A DNA stretch of 64,000 nt. Origin: Sagittula stellata E-37 (lineage in GTDB: Bacteria; Pseudomonadota; Alphaproteobacteria; Rhodobacterales; Rhodobacteraceae). Shown piece after piece: positions 53,106-61,240 of this stretch (its first letter is position 1; each line of letters starts with the position of its first letter). The stretch lies in the NCBI RefSeq assembly GCF_039724765.1, contig NZ_CP155729.1:1178001-1242000 (forward strand), written 5' to 3'. A model generated the notes under the pieces. The model saw only the letters and a list, made by a program, of their open reading frames with translations, had not been told where the DNA came from and ran no database searches. Position numbers and translations under genes: made by a program.

Positions 53106-54083
53106 ATGACCAAGATGCGCACCATCCTGGCGGCCACGGCCGTCACCGCCGTAGCCTCGACCGGGGCCATGGCCGAAACATGGGACATGCCGCTGGCCTA
53201 TGCCGCCACCAACTTCCATTCCGAGAACGCCGCCGCGTTCGGCAAATGCGTGACCGACGGCACGGGCGGCGAGATCGAGATCGTGACGCACCCGTCCGGC
53301 TCGCTCTTCCCCGGCGACCAGATCAAGCGCGCCGTGCAGACCGGGCAGGTGCCCATCGGCGAGCGCCTGCTGTCGAGCCACCAGAACGAGGACCCGATCT
53401 TCGGTTTCGATTCCGTGCCCTTCCTCGCCACCTCCTTCGATGCGTCCGAGAAGTTGTGGGAAGCCGCAAAGGGACCGCTGGAGGAGGTGCTGGCAGACCA
53501 GAACCTTGTCCTGCTGTACTCCGTGCCGTGGCCGCCGCAGGGGCTCTATTTCCGGGACGAGGTCACATCGGTCGCGGATATGGAAGGCGTCAAGTTCCGC
53601 TCCTACAATAGCGCCACCGCGCGGCTGGCGGAATTGACCGGCATGCTGCCGGTGCAGATCGAGGCGGCGGAGGTCTCGCAGGCATTCGCGACCGGCGTGG
53701 CGGACAGCATGGTGTCGTCCGGGGCCACCGGCTATGACCGCAAGGTATGGGAGTCGCTCAACTATTTCTATGAGGTCGACGCCTGGCTGCCGCGCAACTA
53801 CGTGATCGTCAACGCCGACGCGTGGTCGGGTGTGTCCGACGCCAACAAGACGGTGATCCAGGATTGCGCCGCCACGGCCGAGGCGGAGGGGCTCGAAAAA
53901 TCCAAGGGTTACACGCAGTTCACGATGGATGGCCTGCGTGAAGGCGGCATGACGGTGGCGCCGGCCTCCGATAAGCTCAAGGGCGAACTGCAGGAGATCG
54001 GTGCGACCATGACCGCCGAGTGGCTGGAACAAGCCGGGGACCAAGGCGCGGCCATCGTCGACGCCTTCAAGGCCAATCAGTAA
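53106..54083 (+). CDS. dctP: TRAP transporter substrate-binding protein (DctP)
   Basis: A 325-residue periplasmic receptor with signal peptide (cleavage near GAMAETW). The DctP pattern is visible: HPSGSLFPGDQIKRAVQTGQV near residue 60, VPFLATSF, PPQGLYF, the substrate-gripping Arg region MEGVKFRSYN and the GVADSMVSSGATGYDRKVWE helix. It is 30 bp downstream of the dadA-like gene and 79 bp before dctQ, with a stable hairpin in that gap. Confidence 0.92.
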   Translation: MTKMRTILAATAVTAVASTGAMAETWDMPLAYAATNFHSENAAAFGKCVTDGTGGEIEIVTHPSGSLFPGDQIKRAVQTGQVPIGERLLSSHQNEDPIFGFDSVPFLATSFDASEKLWEAAKGPLEEVLADQNLVLLYSVPWPPQGLYFRDEVTSVADMEGVKFRSYNSATARLAELTGMLPVQIEAAEVSQAFATGVADSMVSSGATGYDRKVWESLNYFYEVDAWLPRNYVIVNADAWSGVSDANKTVIQDCAATAEAEGLEKSKGYTQFTMDGLREGGMTVAPASDKLKGELQEIGATMTAEWLEQAGDQGAAIVDAFKANQ

Positions 54084-54092
54084 GCAGACCCC

Positions 54093-54121
54093 GCGCGGTC
54101 CGGACACCTTCCGGGCCGCGC
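54093..54121 (+). promoter_or_regulatory. Stable intergenic hairpin between dctP and dctQ
   Basis: GCGCGGTCCGGA pairs with TCCGGGCCGCGC around a CACCT loop, 12 bp with one G-T wobble and no T tract. It probably protects the 3' end of the dctP mRNA or causes partial stopping, so that the binding protein is made in excess. Confidence 0.7.
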
Positions 54122-54162
54122 CACCGTCCGACCTTCCCCCACATTCTTGAAGGAGAACGCCC

Positions 54163-54687
54163 GTGGCCGCGCTCCGCCGCCTGCTCGAACTCATTTACCG
54201 ACTGTCCGGGGTGGCTGCGGCGCTGTGCCTCGTGATGATCCTTGTCCTGATCGTGTTGCAGATGCTGGCGCGCTGGACTGGCGAAGTCCTTCCCGGCGTG
54301 CCGCAATATGCCGGGTACTTCATGGCCGCGGCGTCTTTCCTCGCCTTCGGCAACGCGCTGAACCGGGGCAGTCACATCCGCGTGTCGCTTTTGATGAACG
54401 CATTGCCCGACGGCGCGCGGCGCTGGCTGGACATCTGGTGCTTCGCCATCGGCACGGCGGTGGCGTGGTACGTTGTCTATTACGGATACCGCTTCGTCTA
54501 CTGGTCGTGGAAGTTCAACGAGGTCAGCCAGGGGCAGGACCGAACCGCGCTGTGGATACCGCAAAGCGTCGTGCTGGTCGGGGCGGTCATCTTTGCGGTG
54601 GCGTTGACCGACAACCTCCTGTCGCTGCTTTTCAGCGGCAAGACGCGAATCGTTCAGGACCGCATGGATCAGAGCTTCGGAGAGTGA
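54163..54687 (+). CDS. dctQ: TRAP transporter small permease (DctQ)
   Basis: A 174-residue protein with four transmembrane helices (about residues 15-35, 48-66, 88-108, 132-152), as in DctQ. Conserved WTGEVLPGVPQYAGYFMAAASFLAFGNALNRGSH-type blocks match. It starts with GTG at 54163 behind AAGGAG. It binds DctM to form the membrane part of the transporter. Confidence 0.9.
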   Translation: MAALRRLLELIYRLSGVAAALCLVMILVLIVLQMLARWTGEVLPGVPQYAGYFMAAASFLAFGNALNRGSHIRVSLLMNALPDGARRWLDIWCFAIGTAVAWYVVYYGYRFVYWSWKFNEVSQGQDRTALWIPQSVVLVGAVIFAVALTDNLLSLLFSGKTRIVQDRMDQSFGE

Positions 54688-54688
54688 C

Positions 54689-56002
54689 ATGGAGAACATT
54701 TCGATCATTCTGCTGTTCCTCTTCGTCCTCTTCACCCTTCTGGGGTCCGGTGTCTGGGTCGGCCTTGCGCTGATGGGCGTGGCTTGGGTGGGGATGGAGC
54801 TGTTCACCACCCGGCCCGTGGGCGACACCATGATGACCACGATCTGGGCCGCGTCCTCGTCCTGGACCCTGACCGCGCTGCCGCTGTTCATCTGGATGGG
54901 GGAGGTGTTGTATCGCACGCGCCTGTCGGAGGACATGTTCCGCGGCCTCTCGCCCTGGATGAAGGGCCTGCCGGGCGGGCTGGTGCACACCAATATCGTC
55001 GGATGTACGGTCTTCGCGGCGGTGTCGGGTTCATCGGCGGCGACGCTGACCACGGTCGGCAAGATGTCGATCCCGGAACTGCGCAAGCGAAACTACCCGG
55101 AAAAGATGGTGATCGGCACGCTGGCGGGCGCGGCGACGCTGGGCCTGATGATCCCGCCGTCGCTGACGCTGATCGTCTACGGCGTGACCATCAACGAATC
55201 GATCTCCAAGCTGTTCTTCGCGGGCATCCTGCCGGGGCTGGTGCTGGCACTGATGTTCATGGCCTATGTCGCTGTCATGAGCCGGTTCTCCAGCGGATGG
55301 AACCCGGATGCGGAGCCGGAGATGACCTTCCGCGAAAAGCTCTGGAACTCTCGCTACCTCGCGCCGGTGATCTGCCTGATCCTTCTGGTGATCGGATCTA
55401 TGTACCTCGGTTTCGCCACGGCAACGGAGGCGGCGGCCTTCGGGGTGATCGGCAGCCTGGTTCTGGCGGCAGTGCAGGGATCGTTGTCGTGGAAGACATT
55501 TACCCAGAGCCTGATGGGGGCCACCCGGACCTCTGCCATGATCGCGCTGATCCTCGCGGGCGCGGCCTTTCTGTCGTTGTCGATGGGCTTTACAGGCCTG
55601 CCGCGCGGGTTGGCGGACCTGATCGCGGGCTGGGACCTGAGCCGGTTCGAGCTGCTGATGGTTCTGCTGGTCTTCTACATCGTGCTGGGCATGTTCCTCG
55701 ACGGAATCTCGTCGGTGGTGCTGACCATGGCGGTGGTGGAGCCGATGGTCCGGCAGGCGGGCATCGACCTGATCTGGTTCGGCATCTTCATCGTGGTCGT
55801 TGTCGAGATGGCGCAGATCACACCGCCCATCGGCTTTAACCTGTTCGTCCTGCAGGGGATGACGCAGCACGAGATGGGCTTTATCGCCAAGGCCGCCTTC
55901 CCGATGTTCCTGATCATGGTGCTGATGGTCTTCGTGCTGATCGCGATGCCGGAGCTGGCGACATGGCTGCCCGACAACATCCGCGTGCGACCCGGAGGCT
56001 AG
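54689..56002 (+). CDS. dctM: TRAP transporter large permease (DctM)
   Basis: A 437-residue membrane protein with about 11-12 helices. It carries the substrate and Na-driven translocation path. Motifs: SGSSAATLTTVGKMSIPEL, GTLAGAATLGLMIPPSLTLI, TEAAAFGVIGSLVL and ITPPIGFNLFVLQG. It starts one base after the dctQ stop and ends directly next to the GTG of the carrier gene. Confidence 0.94.
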   Translation: MENISIILLFLFVLFTLLGSGVWVGLALMGVAWVGMELFTTRPVGDTMMTTIWAASSSWTLTALPLFIWMGEVLYRTRLSEDMFRGLSPWMKGLPGGLVHTNIVGCTVFAAVSGSSAATLTTVGKMSIPELRKRNYPEKMVIGTLAGAATLGLMIPPSLTLIVYGVTINESISKLFFAGILPGLVLALMFMAYVAVMSRFSSGWNPDAEPEMTFREKLWNSRYLAPVICLILLVIGSMYLGFATATEAAAFGVIGSLVLAAVQGSLSWKTFTQSLMGATRTSAMIALILAGAAFLSLSMGFTGLPRGLADLIAGWDLSRFELLMVLLVFYIVLGMFLDGISSVVLTMAVVEPMVRQAGIDLIWFGIFIVVVVEMAQITPPIGFNLFVLQGMTQHEMGFIAKAAFPMFLIMVLMVFVLIAMPELATWLPDNIRVRPGG

Positions 56003-56914
56003 GTGGCATTCCTCGAATGGCTTGGCCGGCAGGGGCGCCTGATGCTGGTGGCCGGTCTTGTGGCCGGGCTGACGTTTCCCGGAGCGGGGGCGATCTTCGC
56101 CCCGTGGTTGCCGCACCTGATCGCGGTGATGCTGTTCTTCGGTGCCCTGCGCGTGGGGGCCACCGGCCGCGTCGGGACGGCGGGGCTGCAGCTGCGTGAG
56201 ACGCTGGGTTTCGTCGCGGCCTTCCAGGTGGCGCTGCCGCTGACACTGGCCGGGATCGCGGCGGTCCTTGGGGTCATCGGGCAACCGGCGGTGCTGGCGC
56301 TTCTGCTGGTGACGGCGGCCCCTTCGGTCACAGGCAGCCCGAACCTTGCCGCCCTCGGCGGCGGCGACCCGGCCCCCGCCTTGCGTATAATGGTCCTTGG
56401 CACCGCGCTGCTGCCGCTGACGGCGTGGGTCGTCCTGTCCGTCCTGAAGATCGGCGGCGACCCCTGGGCCGTGACCATGGCGGTGGCGCGTCTGCTGGTT
56501 CTGATTCTCGGCGCCGGGGGGCTTGCCTTGCTCGCGCACCGCGTGGTGCCCGGCACTCCGCGCGCCATCGCGATCATGGACGGGCTGTCCGCGCTGGTGA
56601 TGACGCTTATGGTGCTGGGACTGATGTCGCCGGCTGCCGACGCCCTGCGCCAGGCGCCGGACCGCTTCGCCCTGTGGCTGGGGATCGCGGTGGCGGTGAA
56701 CTTCGGGCTGCAGGGGGTGGCGGCGCTGGTTCTGCGGCGCTGGCCGAAAGGCGAACGGATGGCTCTGTCGGTGGTGGCGGGCAACCGCAACATCGCGCTC
56801 TACCTGCTGGCTCTCCCACCGGAAACGATGGCCCACGTCATGCTTTTCATAGGGTGCTACCAGATCCCGATGTACCTGACGCCTTATGTGCTCGCGCGTG
56901 TTGGTCGTGGTTAA
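56003..56914 (+). CDS. Bile acid:sodium symporter (BASS)-like membrane protein
   Basis: A 303-residue protein with about ten hydrophobic helices. The unwound-helix motifs APSVTGSPNLA and GNRNIALYLL resemble the crossing region of BASS/ACR3-like carriers. The start is a GTG immediately after the dctM TAG with no gap, so it is part of the TRAP operon. It could import or export a carboxylate related to the TRAP substrate. The family assignment is moderate. Confidence 0.7.
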   Translation: MAFLEWLGRQGRLMLVAGLVAGLTFPGAGAIFAPWLPHLIAVMLFFGALRVGATGRVGTAGLQLRETLGFVAAFQVALPLTLAGIAAVLGVIGQPAVLALLLVTAAPSVTGSPNLAALGGGDPAPALRIMVLGTALLPLTAWVVLSVLKIGGDPWAVTMAVARLLVLILGAGGLALLAHRVVPGTPRAIAIMDGLSALVMTLMVLGLMSPAADALRQAPDRFALWLGIAVAVNFGLQGVAALVLRRWPKGERMALSVVAGNRNIALYLLALPPETMAHVMLFIGCYQIPMYLTPYVLARVGRG

Positions 56915-57009
56915 TACTTTGTAATTTAGAGACATTCCTCCCGATATAGAGAGATCGTTTCCTCTTTTGCGTCAACGTGCAGCCAAACGCACGATTGAGT
57001 GGGACGATC

Positions 57010-58815
57010 ATGCCTGTATTGACGACACCCGACGCCACGACCGGTTCTGCCGCGCACGCGGCTCTTTTCGGCGGCAACATCCTCGCCCCGCGCGCCCACA
57101 TGAAGGGACCGGGCAGCTATGCGGAGGCGATCGAGGAACTGGGCGTCACCGGATTGCGCTACCCGGGCGGGTCGCTGACGGAGAAGATGTTCAGCCTGCG
57201 CGACCCCGACGCCGACCGTGTGTTCGAGCCGGACCTGGGGCGGGAGGTCGATTTCATCCCGATGTCGGGCTTCATGCAGTACGCGGAACAGACCGGGCGC
57301 GACGTGACAATCGTGATTCCGACCCGCGACCAGTTGTCGGATGAGGCTCTGGATGCCAACGGCGACCGGATGCCAGCCATCGACCGGGACGTTCTGAGCC
57401 AGTTCGTGCGCGGCACTGTCAGCGGTGAATACGGCGCCGCCAACGTTGCCGCCTTCGAGATCGGCAACGAATACTGGGGCTCGGGCGAGATGAACGCCGC
57501 CGAATACGGCCGGCTCGCCGCTGACATGGCGCAGGTGATCGACCGCACCCTGAACGAGCTCGCGCCGACCCATCCCGGTGCGGCGCAGGTCGACGTGCTG
57601 GTGCAGGTGGGGACGAACTTCGGCCATTCCGACCTGTCCGACGACTATGCAGGCATGGCTCCGGCGGACGTGGTGGCAGAGGTGAACGCGGCCTATGGGT
57701 TGTCTCTGGACGAAAGCGTGATCTATCCGAGCGGGGATATCGACTGGACGGAGATCAACAACGAGATCCTGCTGTCGCATTTCGACGACGACGCCATGGC
57801 CGCGACGGACGGGGTGATCGCCCATGTCTATTCGCGCGCGCCGGTGGTCGAGCATTCGCGCTGGTTTCAACTTGAGCAGATCGAGGAGCACTGGCAGTCC
57901 ATCCATCCGGAGCTGGAGATCCACGTCACCGAATGGAACCAGAAATCCAACACCGGCGCCTTCGACGAAAGCCGCGACTACGGGCTCTGGCAGGCGCAGG
58001 AAATGCTGGAACAGGTTGAGGAGTTCATGCGGATGGATGTGGCCTCGGCGCAGGTCTGGCCGCTGATTCAGAACACCCCCACCGCGCTGGCGCTTGGGCG
58101 GGAGTTCGACGAGACCACCCCGCCGGGCGAGATGTTCGCCATGCTGTCGGAGAACCTGCCGGGCATGCGGATGCTGGATTTCGCTCCGCAGGACGAACGC
58201 GGCACGGAAATGGAAACCGCTGAAATGGACGTGCACGCCTTTGCCGACGGTCAGGACATGCTTTTCTATTTCACGTCCAACCTGCAGCAAGGTGTGGCCG
58301 ACAGCGAGGTCGATATCTCGAACCTCGTGGAAGGTTTCGGCGAGATGGAGATCACCGTGCTGGGGGTTGCGCGTGGCGACGGCCCGGGCAGCACGCAAAG
58401 CCGCGCTTCGGTGGACCATCCCGACCCCGAGGAGCTTCACGTCGACGGATTGATCGAGACGGTGCTGGCGCCCGGAGAAATCATGCAGGTGCGGCTGACG
58501 GATGTGGTGCCGACCGCCGATTTCGCCAAGACATTCGCCGACACGGGCAGTCCGCGTGTCGAAGCGGACGGGGTTGCAGTGCCACCGGACGACACCGATG
58601 ACGATGGCGACGATGCGGATGCGGATGACCCGGACGCCTCGTCGGTCGGCGGACAGGGGGTGATGGCTTCGCTCACCGAAAGCGCACCCGCGCCGTCCGA
58701 AGGGGGCGGGTCATCTCCGGACGGCGACGGGGATGACGGCGGTGATGAGGGCGGCAGCGACATGGGCGGGCTCTGGCTGATCGGGCTTTTGCCGCTGATG
58801 TTCCTTCTGGGTTAG
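57010..58815 (+). CDS. Glycoside-hydrolase-like protein with Asp-rich tail and C-terminal hydrophobic segment
   Basis: A 601-residue protein. Residues 15-390 resemble clan-A TIM-barrel glycosidases (GH39/51/79-like): RYPGGSLTE near 48, the acid/base Glu154 in EIGNEYWG and the nucleophile Glu308 in HVTEWNQ. Residues 400-525 look like a beta-domain. A long Asp/Gly/Ser-rich linker (about 528-585, DDTDDDGDDADADD) is followed by a last hydrophobic segment (GGLWLIGLLPLMFLLG). There is no N-terminal signal peptide. A GTG 11 codons upstream is also in frame. Ca binding and C-terminal anchoring or type I secretion are possible. Substrate unknown. Confidence 0.7.
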   Translation: MPVLTTPDATTGSAAHAALFGGNILAPRAHMKGPGSYAEAIEELGVTGLRYPGGSLTEKMFSLRDPDADRVFEPDLGREVDFIPMSGFMQYAEQTGRDVTIVIPTRDQLSDEALDANGDRMPAIDRDVLSQFVRGTVSGEYGAANVAAFEIGNEYWGSGEMNAAEYGRLAADMAQVIDRTLNELAPTHPGAAQVDVLVQVGTNFGHSDLSDDYAGMAPADVVAEVNAAYGLSLDESVIYPSGDIDWTEINNEILLSHFDDDAMAATDGVIAHVYSRAPVVEHSRWFQLEQIEEHWQSIHPELEIHVTEWNQKSNTGAFDESRDYGLWQAQEMLEQVEEFMRMDVASAQVWPLIQNTPTALALGREFDETTPPGEMFAMLSENLPGMRMLDFAPQDERGTEMETAEMDVHAFADGQDMLFYFTSNLQQGVADSEVDISNLVEGFGEMEITVLGVARGDGPGSTQSRASVDHPDPEELHVDGLIETVLAPGEIMQVRLTDVVPTADFAKTFADTGSPRVEADGVAVPPDDTDDDGDDADADDPDASSVGGQGVMASLTESAPAPSEGGGSSPDGDGDDGGDEGGSDMGGLWLIGLLPLMFLLG

Positions 58816-58818
58816 CGC

Positions 58819-59481
58819 TCAGTCGTCGATGGGCTCGATGAGATCCGGCCCCGACGCACGGTTGGAGTTCACCTCGCGCGCGACCCGGTGAAACGCCAGC
58901 GCGTCCTCGGGGGCGGGCTGCATGAGACTGGCAGCGCCGTGCCCGTCCTCGCCCAGCCACTTGCTCCAGTCGTCTTCGGCCAGCACCACGGGCATCCGGT
59001 GGTGGATACGCGACATCGACGTGTTCGCACCGCAGGTGACGATGGCGACGGTTCGGAAGGACAGGTCGTCGCGCGCCCAGTCCTGCCAGACCCCCGCAAA
59101 GACCAGCGGGCCGTCATCGGTCGGGTGGATGTACCACGGCAGCCGGTTGCCGTCCGCGTCCTTCGTCCATTCGTAGAACCCGGTTGCGGGCACGAGGCAG
59201 CGGCGTTCGCGGCAGGCGGCGCGGAAGGCGGGCTTTTCGGCGATGGTCTCGGCACGGGCGTTGATCAACAGAGGCCCGTCGTTCGGCTTCTTGTACCAAT
59301 GTGGGATGAACCCCCATCGCATCGAGACCAGCCTGCGCCCCTCGTCGCTCATGACGACATGCACCTGGTTCGTCGGACACACGTTGAAGTTCGGCACATC
59401 GGGCAAGTCGTTCGACGGCACCGCCGCGAAAAGCTGCGCCATGGCGTCGGGGGGCAGGGTGACGGCGAAACGGCCGCACAT
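58819..59481 (-). CDS. yedK: SOS-response-associated peptidase (YedK/HMCES family)
   Basis: A 220-residue SRAP protein that forms a covalent thiazolidine link to abasic sites in single-stranded DNA. The catalytic Cys2 follows the initiator Met (MCGRFA). Other key blocks are MRWGFIPHW, INARAETI, RRCLVPATGFYEW and the His in SRIHHRMPVVL. Length is normal. It converges with the glycosidase-like gene with 3 bp between. Confidence 0.93.
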   Translation of the reverse strand: MCGRFAVTLPPDAMAQLFAAVPSNDLPDVPNFNVCPTNQVHVVMSDEGRRLVSMRWGFIPHWYKKPNDGPLLINARAETIAEKPAFRAACRERRCLVPATGFYEWTKDADGNRLPWYIHPTDDGPLVFAGVWQDWARDDLSFRTVAIVTCGANTSMSRIHHRMPVVLAEDDWSKWLGEDGHGAASLMQPAPEDALAFHRVAREVNSNRASGPDLIEPIDD

Positions 59482-59545
59482 GGCGTATCCTCCGGGGGCA
59501 GGTCCTTGCCGGATGATCTACCGGGCGGGGCGGGAAATCAAACGA

Positions 59546-60736
59546 TCAGAGGCCGAAGCCGCTGTAATGCAGCAGCCCCCAGTCGGTGAGTTCCCTGTGC
59601 ACCTTGCCCCAGAGCGCCCCGAAGCGCAGCGGGTCCAGCCCGGCGCCCGCGGCGATGCGCGACAAAGGTGTGCGCCCGTCGGCGGCGGCGACCAGCGGCG
59701 CGGCCTCGCGCGGGAGCGAAAGCCTGTCCTTGATCCCGTCCACCTCCACCGGCGGTGTCTGCCCCCGCGCCACGGCCTGCGCCAGTTGGCGATGCGGCAG
59801 TTGCAGGCGCGGTATCAGCGAGGCGCGCCCCGGTTTCGGCAGGGGGCGGTCTTCTTCGGCTGGCACGAGGTAACCCACGTGTTTGCGGATCGTGCCGCGC
59901 AGCTTCTCGGCCACGGCCATTGCGGTTCCGGCCTCGATTCCGGCGGGCGCTTCGGCGATGCGTGACAGGTCATAGAGGGCAGGCGTGACGAACCCCTGCA
60001 GACGCCAGCCGGTGGCGGCGCAGGTGTCCAGCAGGCGGCCCACGTCGAACGGCGTGTCGGTGCTGTGCAACAGCAGGTCGTAGAAGCCTGCGTCGCTTTG
60101 GTCGTGGTCCATCAGCAGCGGGTTCGACGCGAAGGGGTGGCCCGCTGGCAGGGCTGCGACGATCTCTTTCGCGCGGGTCAGGCGGTCCTCCGGCGGCAGG
60201 CCGTCCAGCAATGCGCCGAACGCCTCCTGCAGGGGGTAAACGCCGGATCGGCCGTAGGGGGCGTAGACCATGAAGCCCATGCCGCCCCCCGGCGCCAGCG
60301 CGCCCCTCAGCGCGGCAAAACCGTCCTCGGGGCGGTGCAGGTGATGCAGCACGCCGCAGCAGTCGATGTAGTCGAACGGGCCGAAGTCCCCGGCGTCGAG
60401 CAGACTGCCGGTGTGGAAGGAGATGCCCTTCAGCCCCCGCATCTGCGCGCGCGCCTCGGCGATCCGGCGCGAAGCTGTGGACAGGTCCAGGTAGGTGATA
60501 TCGTAGGGCGCGCCGGCCTTCGTCATCAGGGTGGCAAGCTGGATCAGCGCGTCGCCGGTGCCGCCCCCGGCCACGAGCACGCGGAGTGGCTGCGACCAGT
60601 CGCGCGCACCGCCAAAGAGATGGTGGTCGATTTCCGTGGGCCGTGAAGGGGAGCCGGTGATGAGCCGCGTGCGTTCATCCTCCGGGTCGCGGGCGGGGTA
60701 GGGGTAGACCTCGTACTGTTCCTTGACCGTGACCAT
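59546..60736 (-). CDS. Class I SAM-dependent methyltransferase
   Basis: A 396-residue protein. The SAM site is VLVAGGGTGDALIQLA (about residues 53-68), with YLDLS as motif II and DYIDCCGVLHHLHRPEDGF as the post-motif region; the phrase YEVYPYPARDP near the N-terminus is common to a subgroup of bacterial methyltransferases. The C-terminal 170 residues add a helical domain. The substrate is unknown. Confidence 0.85.
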   Translation of the reverse strand: MVTVKEQYEVYPYPARDPEDERTRLITGSPSRPTEIDHHLFGGARDWSQPLRVLVAGGGTGDALIQLATLMTKAGAPYDITYLDLSTASRRIAEARAQMRGLKGISFHTGSLLDAGDFGPFDYIDCCGVLHHLHRPEDGFAALRGALAPGGGMGFMVYAPYGRSGVYPLQEAFGALLDGLPPEDRLTRAKEIVAALPAGHPFASNPLLMDHDQSDAGFYDLLLHSTDTPFDVGRLLDTCAATGWRLQGFVTPALYDLSRIAEAPAGIEAGTAMAVAEKLRGTIRKHVGYLVPAEEDRPLPKPGRASLIPRLQLPHRQLAQAVARGQTPPVEVDGIKDRLSLPREAAPLVAAADGRTPLSRIAAGAGLDPLRFGALWGKVHRELTDWGLLHYSGFGL

Positions 60737-60792
60737 GCCTTGCCCTCCGACTGCCGCAGCGTCCTGCCCGATCGTGCCCGTGATGGCCAGCC

Positions 60793-61092
60793 CTAGCGGC
60801 GTTTGGCGATCTCCAGACGGGTTTCCAGGAGGGCCATGTCGCGCATGATCCGCTGCCGTTCGGTCCGGTCGCCGGTTTCGCGCAGCTCTTCGCGCAGGCG
60901 GGCCAGTTCCTTCGAGACAGAGATCGCCTCTGGCACGGCGCCGTTTTCCTTCATGATCCGGTTGAGAACCGCGTTCTGCGGATCGTCGCAGGGCGGCAGC
61001 GGTTTGCCAGCGCCCGGCAAGTTGTCGAACGCGCCTTCCGCCTCGGCCGCGCGTATCTTTGCAGAGATGAGGTCGATTAAAGGATGGTCCAT
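60793..61092 (-). CDS. DUF1992 (DnaJ-homologue C28-like) protein
   Basis: A 99-residue helical cytosolic protein with the DUF1992 consensus: DLISAKIRAAEAEGAFDNLPGAGKPL followed by a charged helix pair ending in LLETRLEIAKR. Function unknown. The ATG at 61092 was chosen by the family's usual MDHPLID-type start. It is divergent from the acyl-CoA synthetase with 148 bp between starts. Confidence 0.88.
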   Translation of the reverse strand: MDHPLIDLISAKIRAAEAEGAFDNLPGAGKPLPPCDDPQNAVLNRIMKENGAVPEAISVSKELARLREELRETGDRTERQRIMRDMALLETRLEIAKRR

Positions 61093-61240
61093 GAGCCCTA
61101 TATAAACCGTGACCCGGTTGTTGCCCAGAACCTCGGAACGCAGCGTCACAGGGTATTTTCCCTGACGTCCACCGCTCTTGCGCGATGCACGGGGGGAGGC
61201 CAAGACTGGAGACCGAGGACTAGGGGAGGAGAACGCGCTC

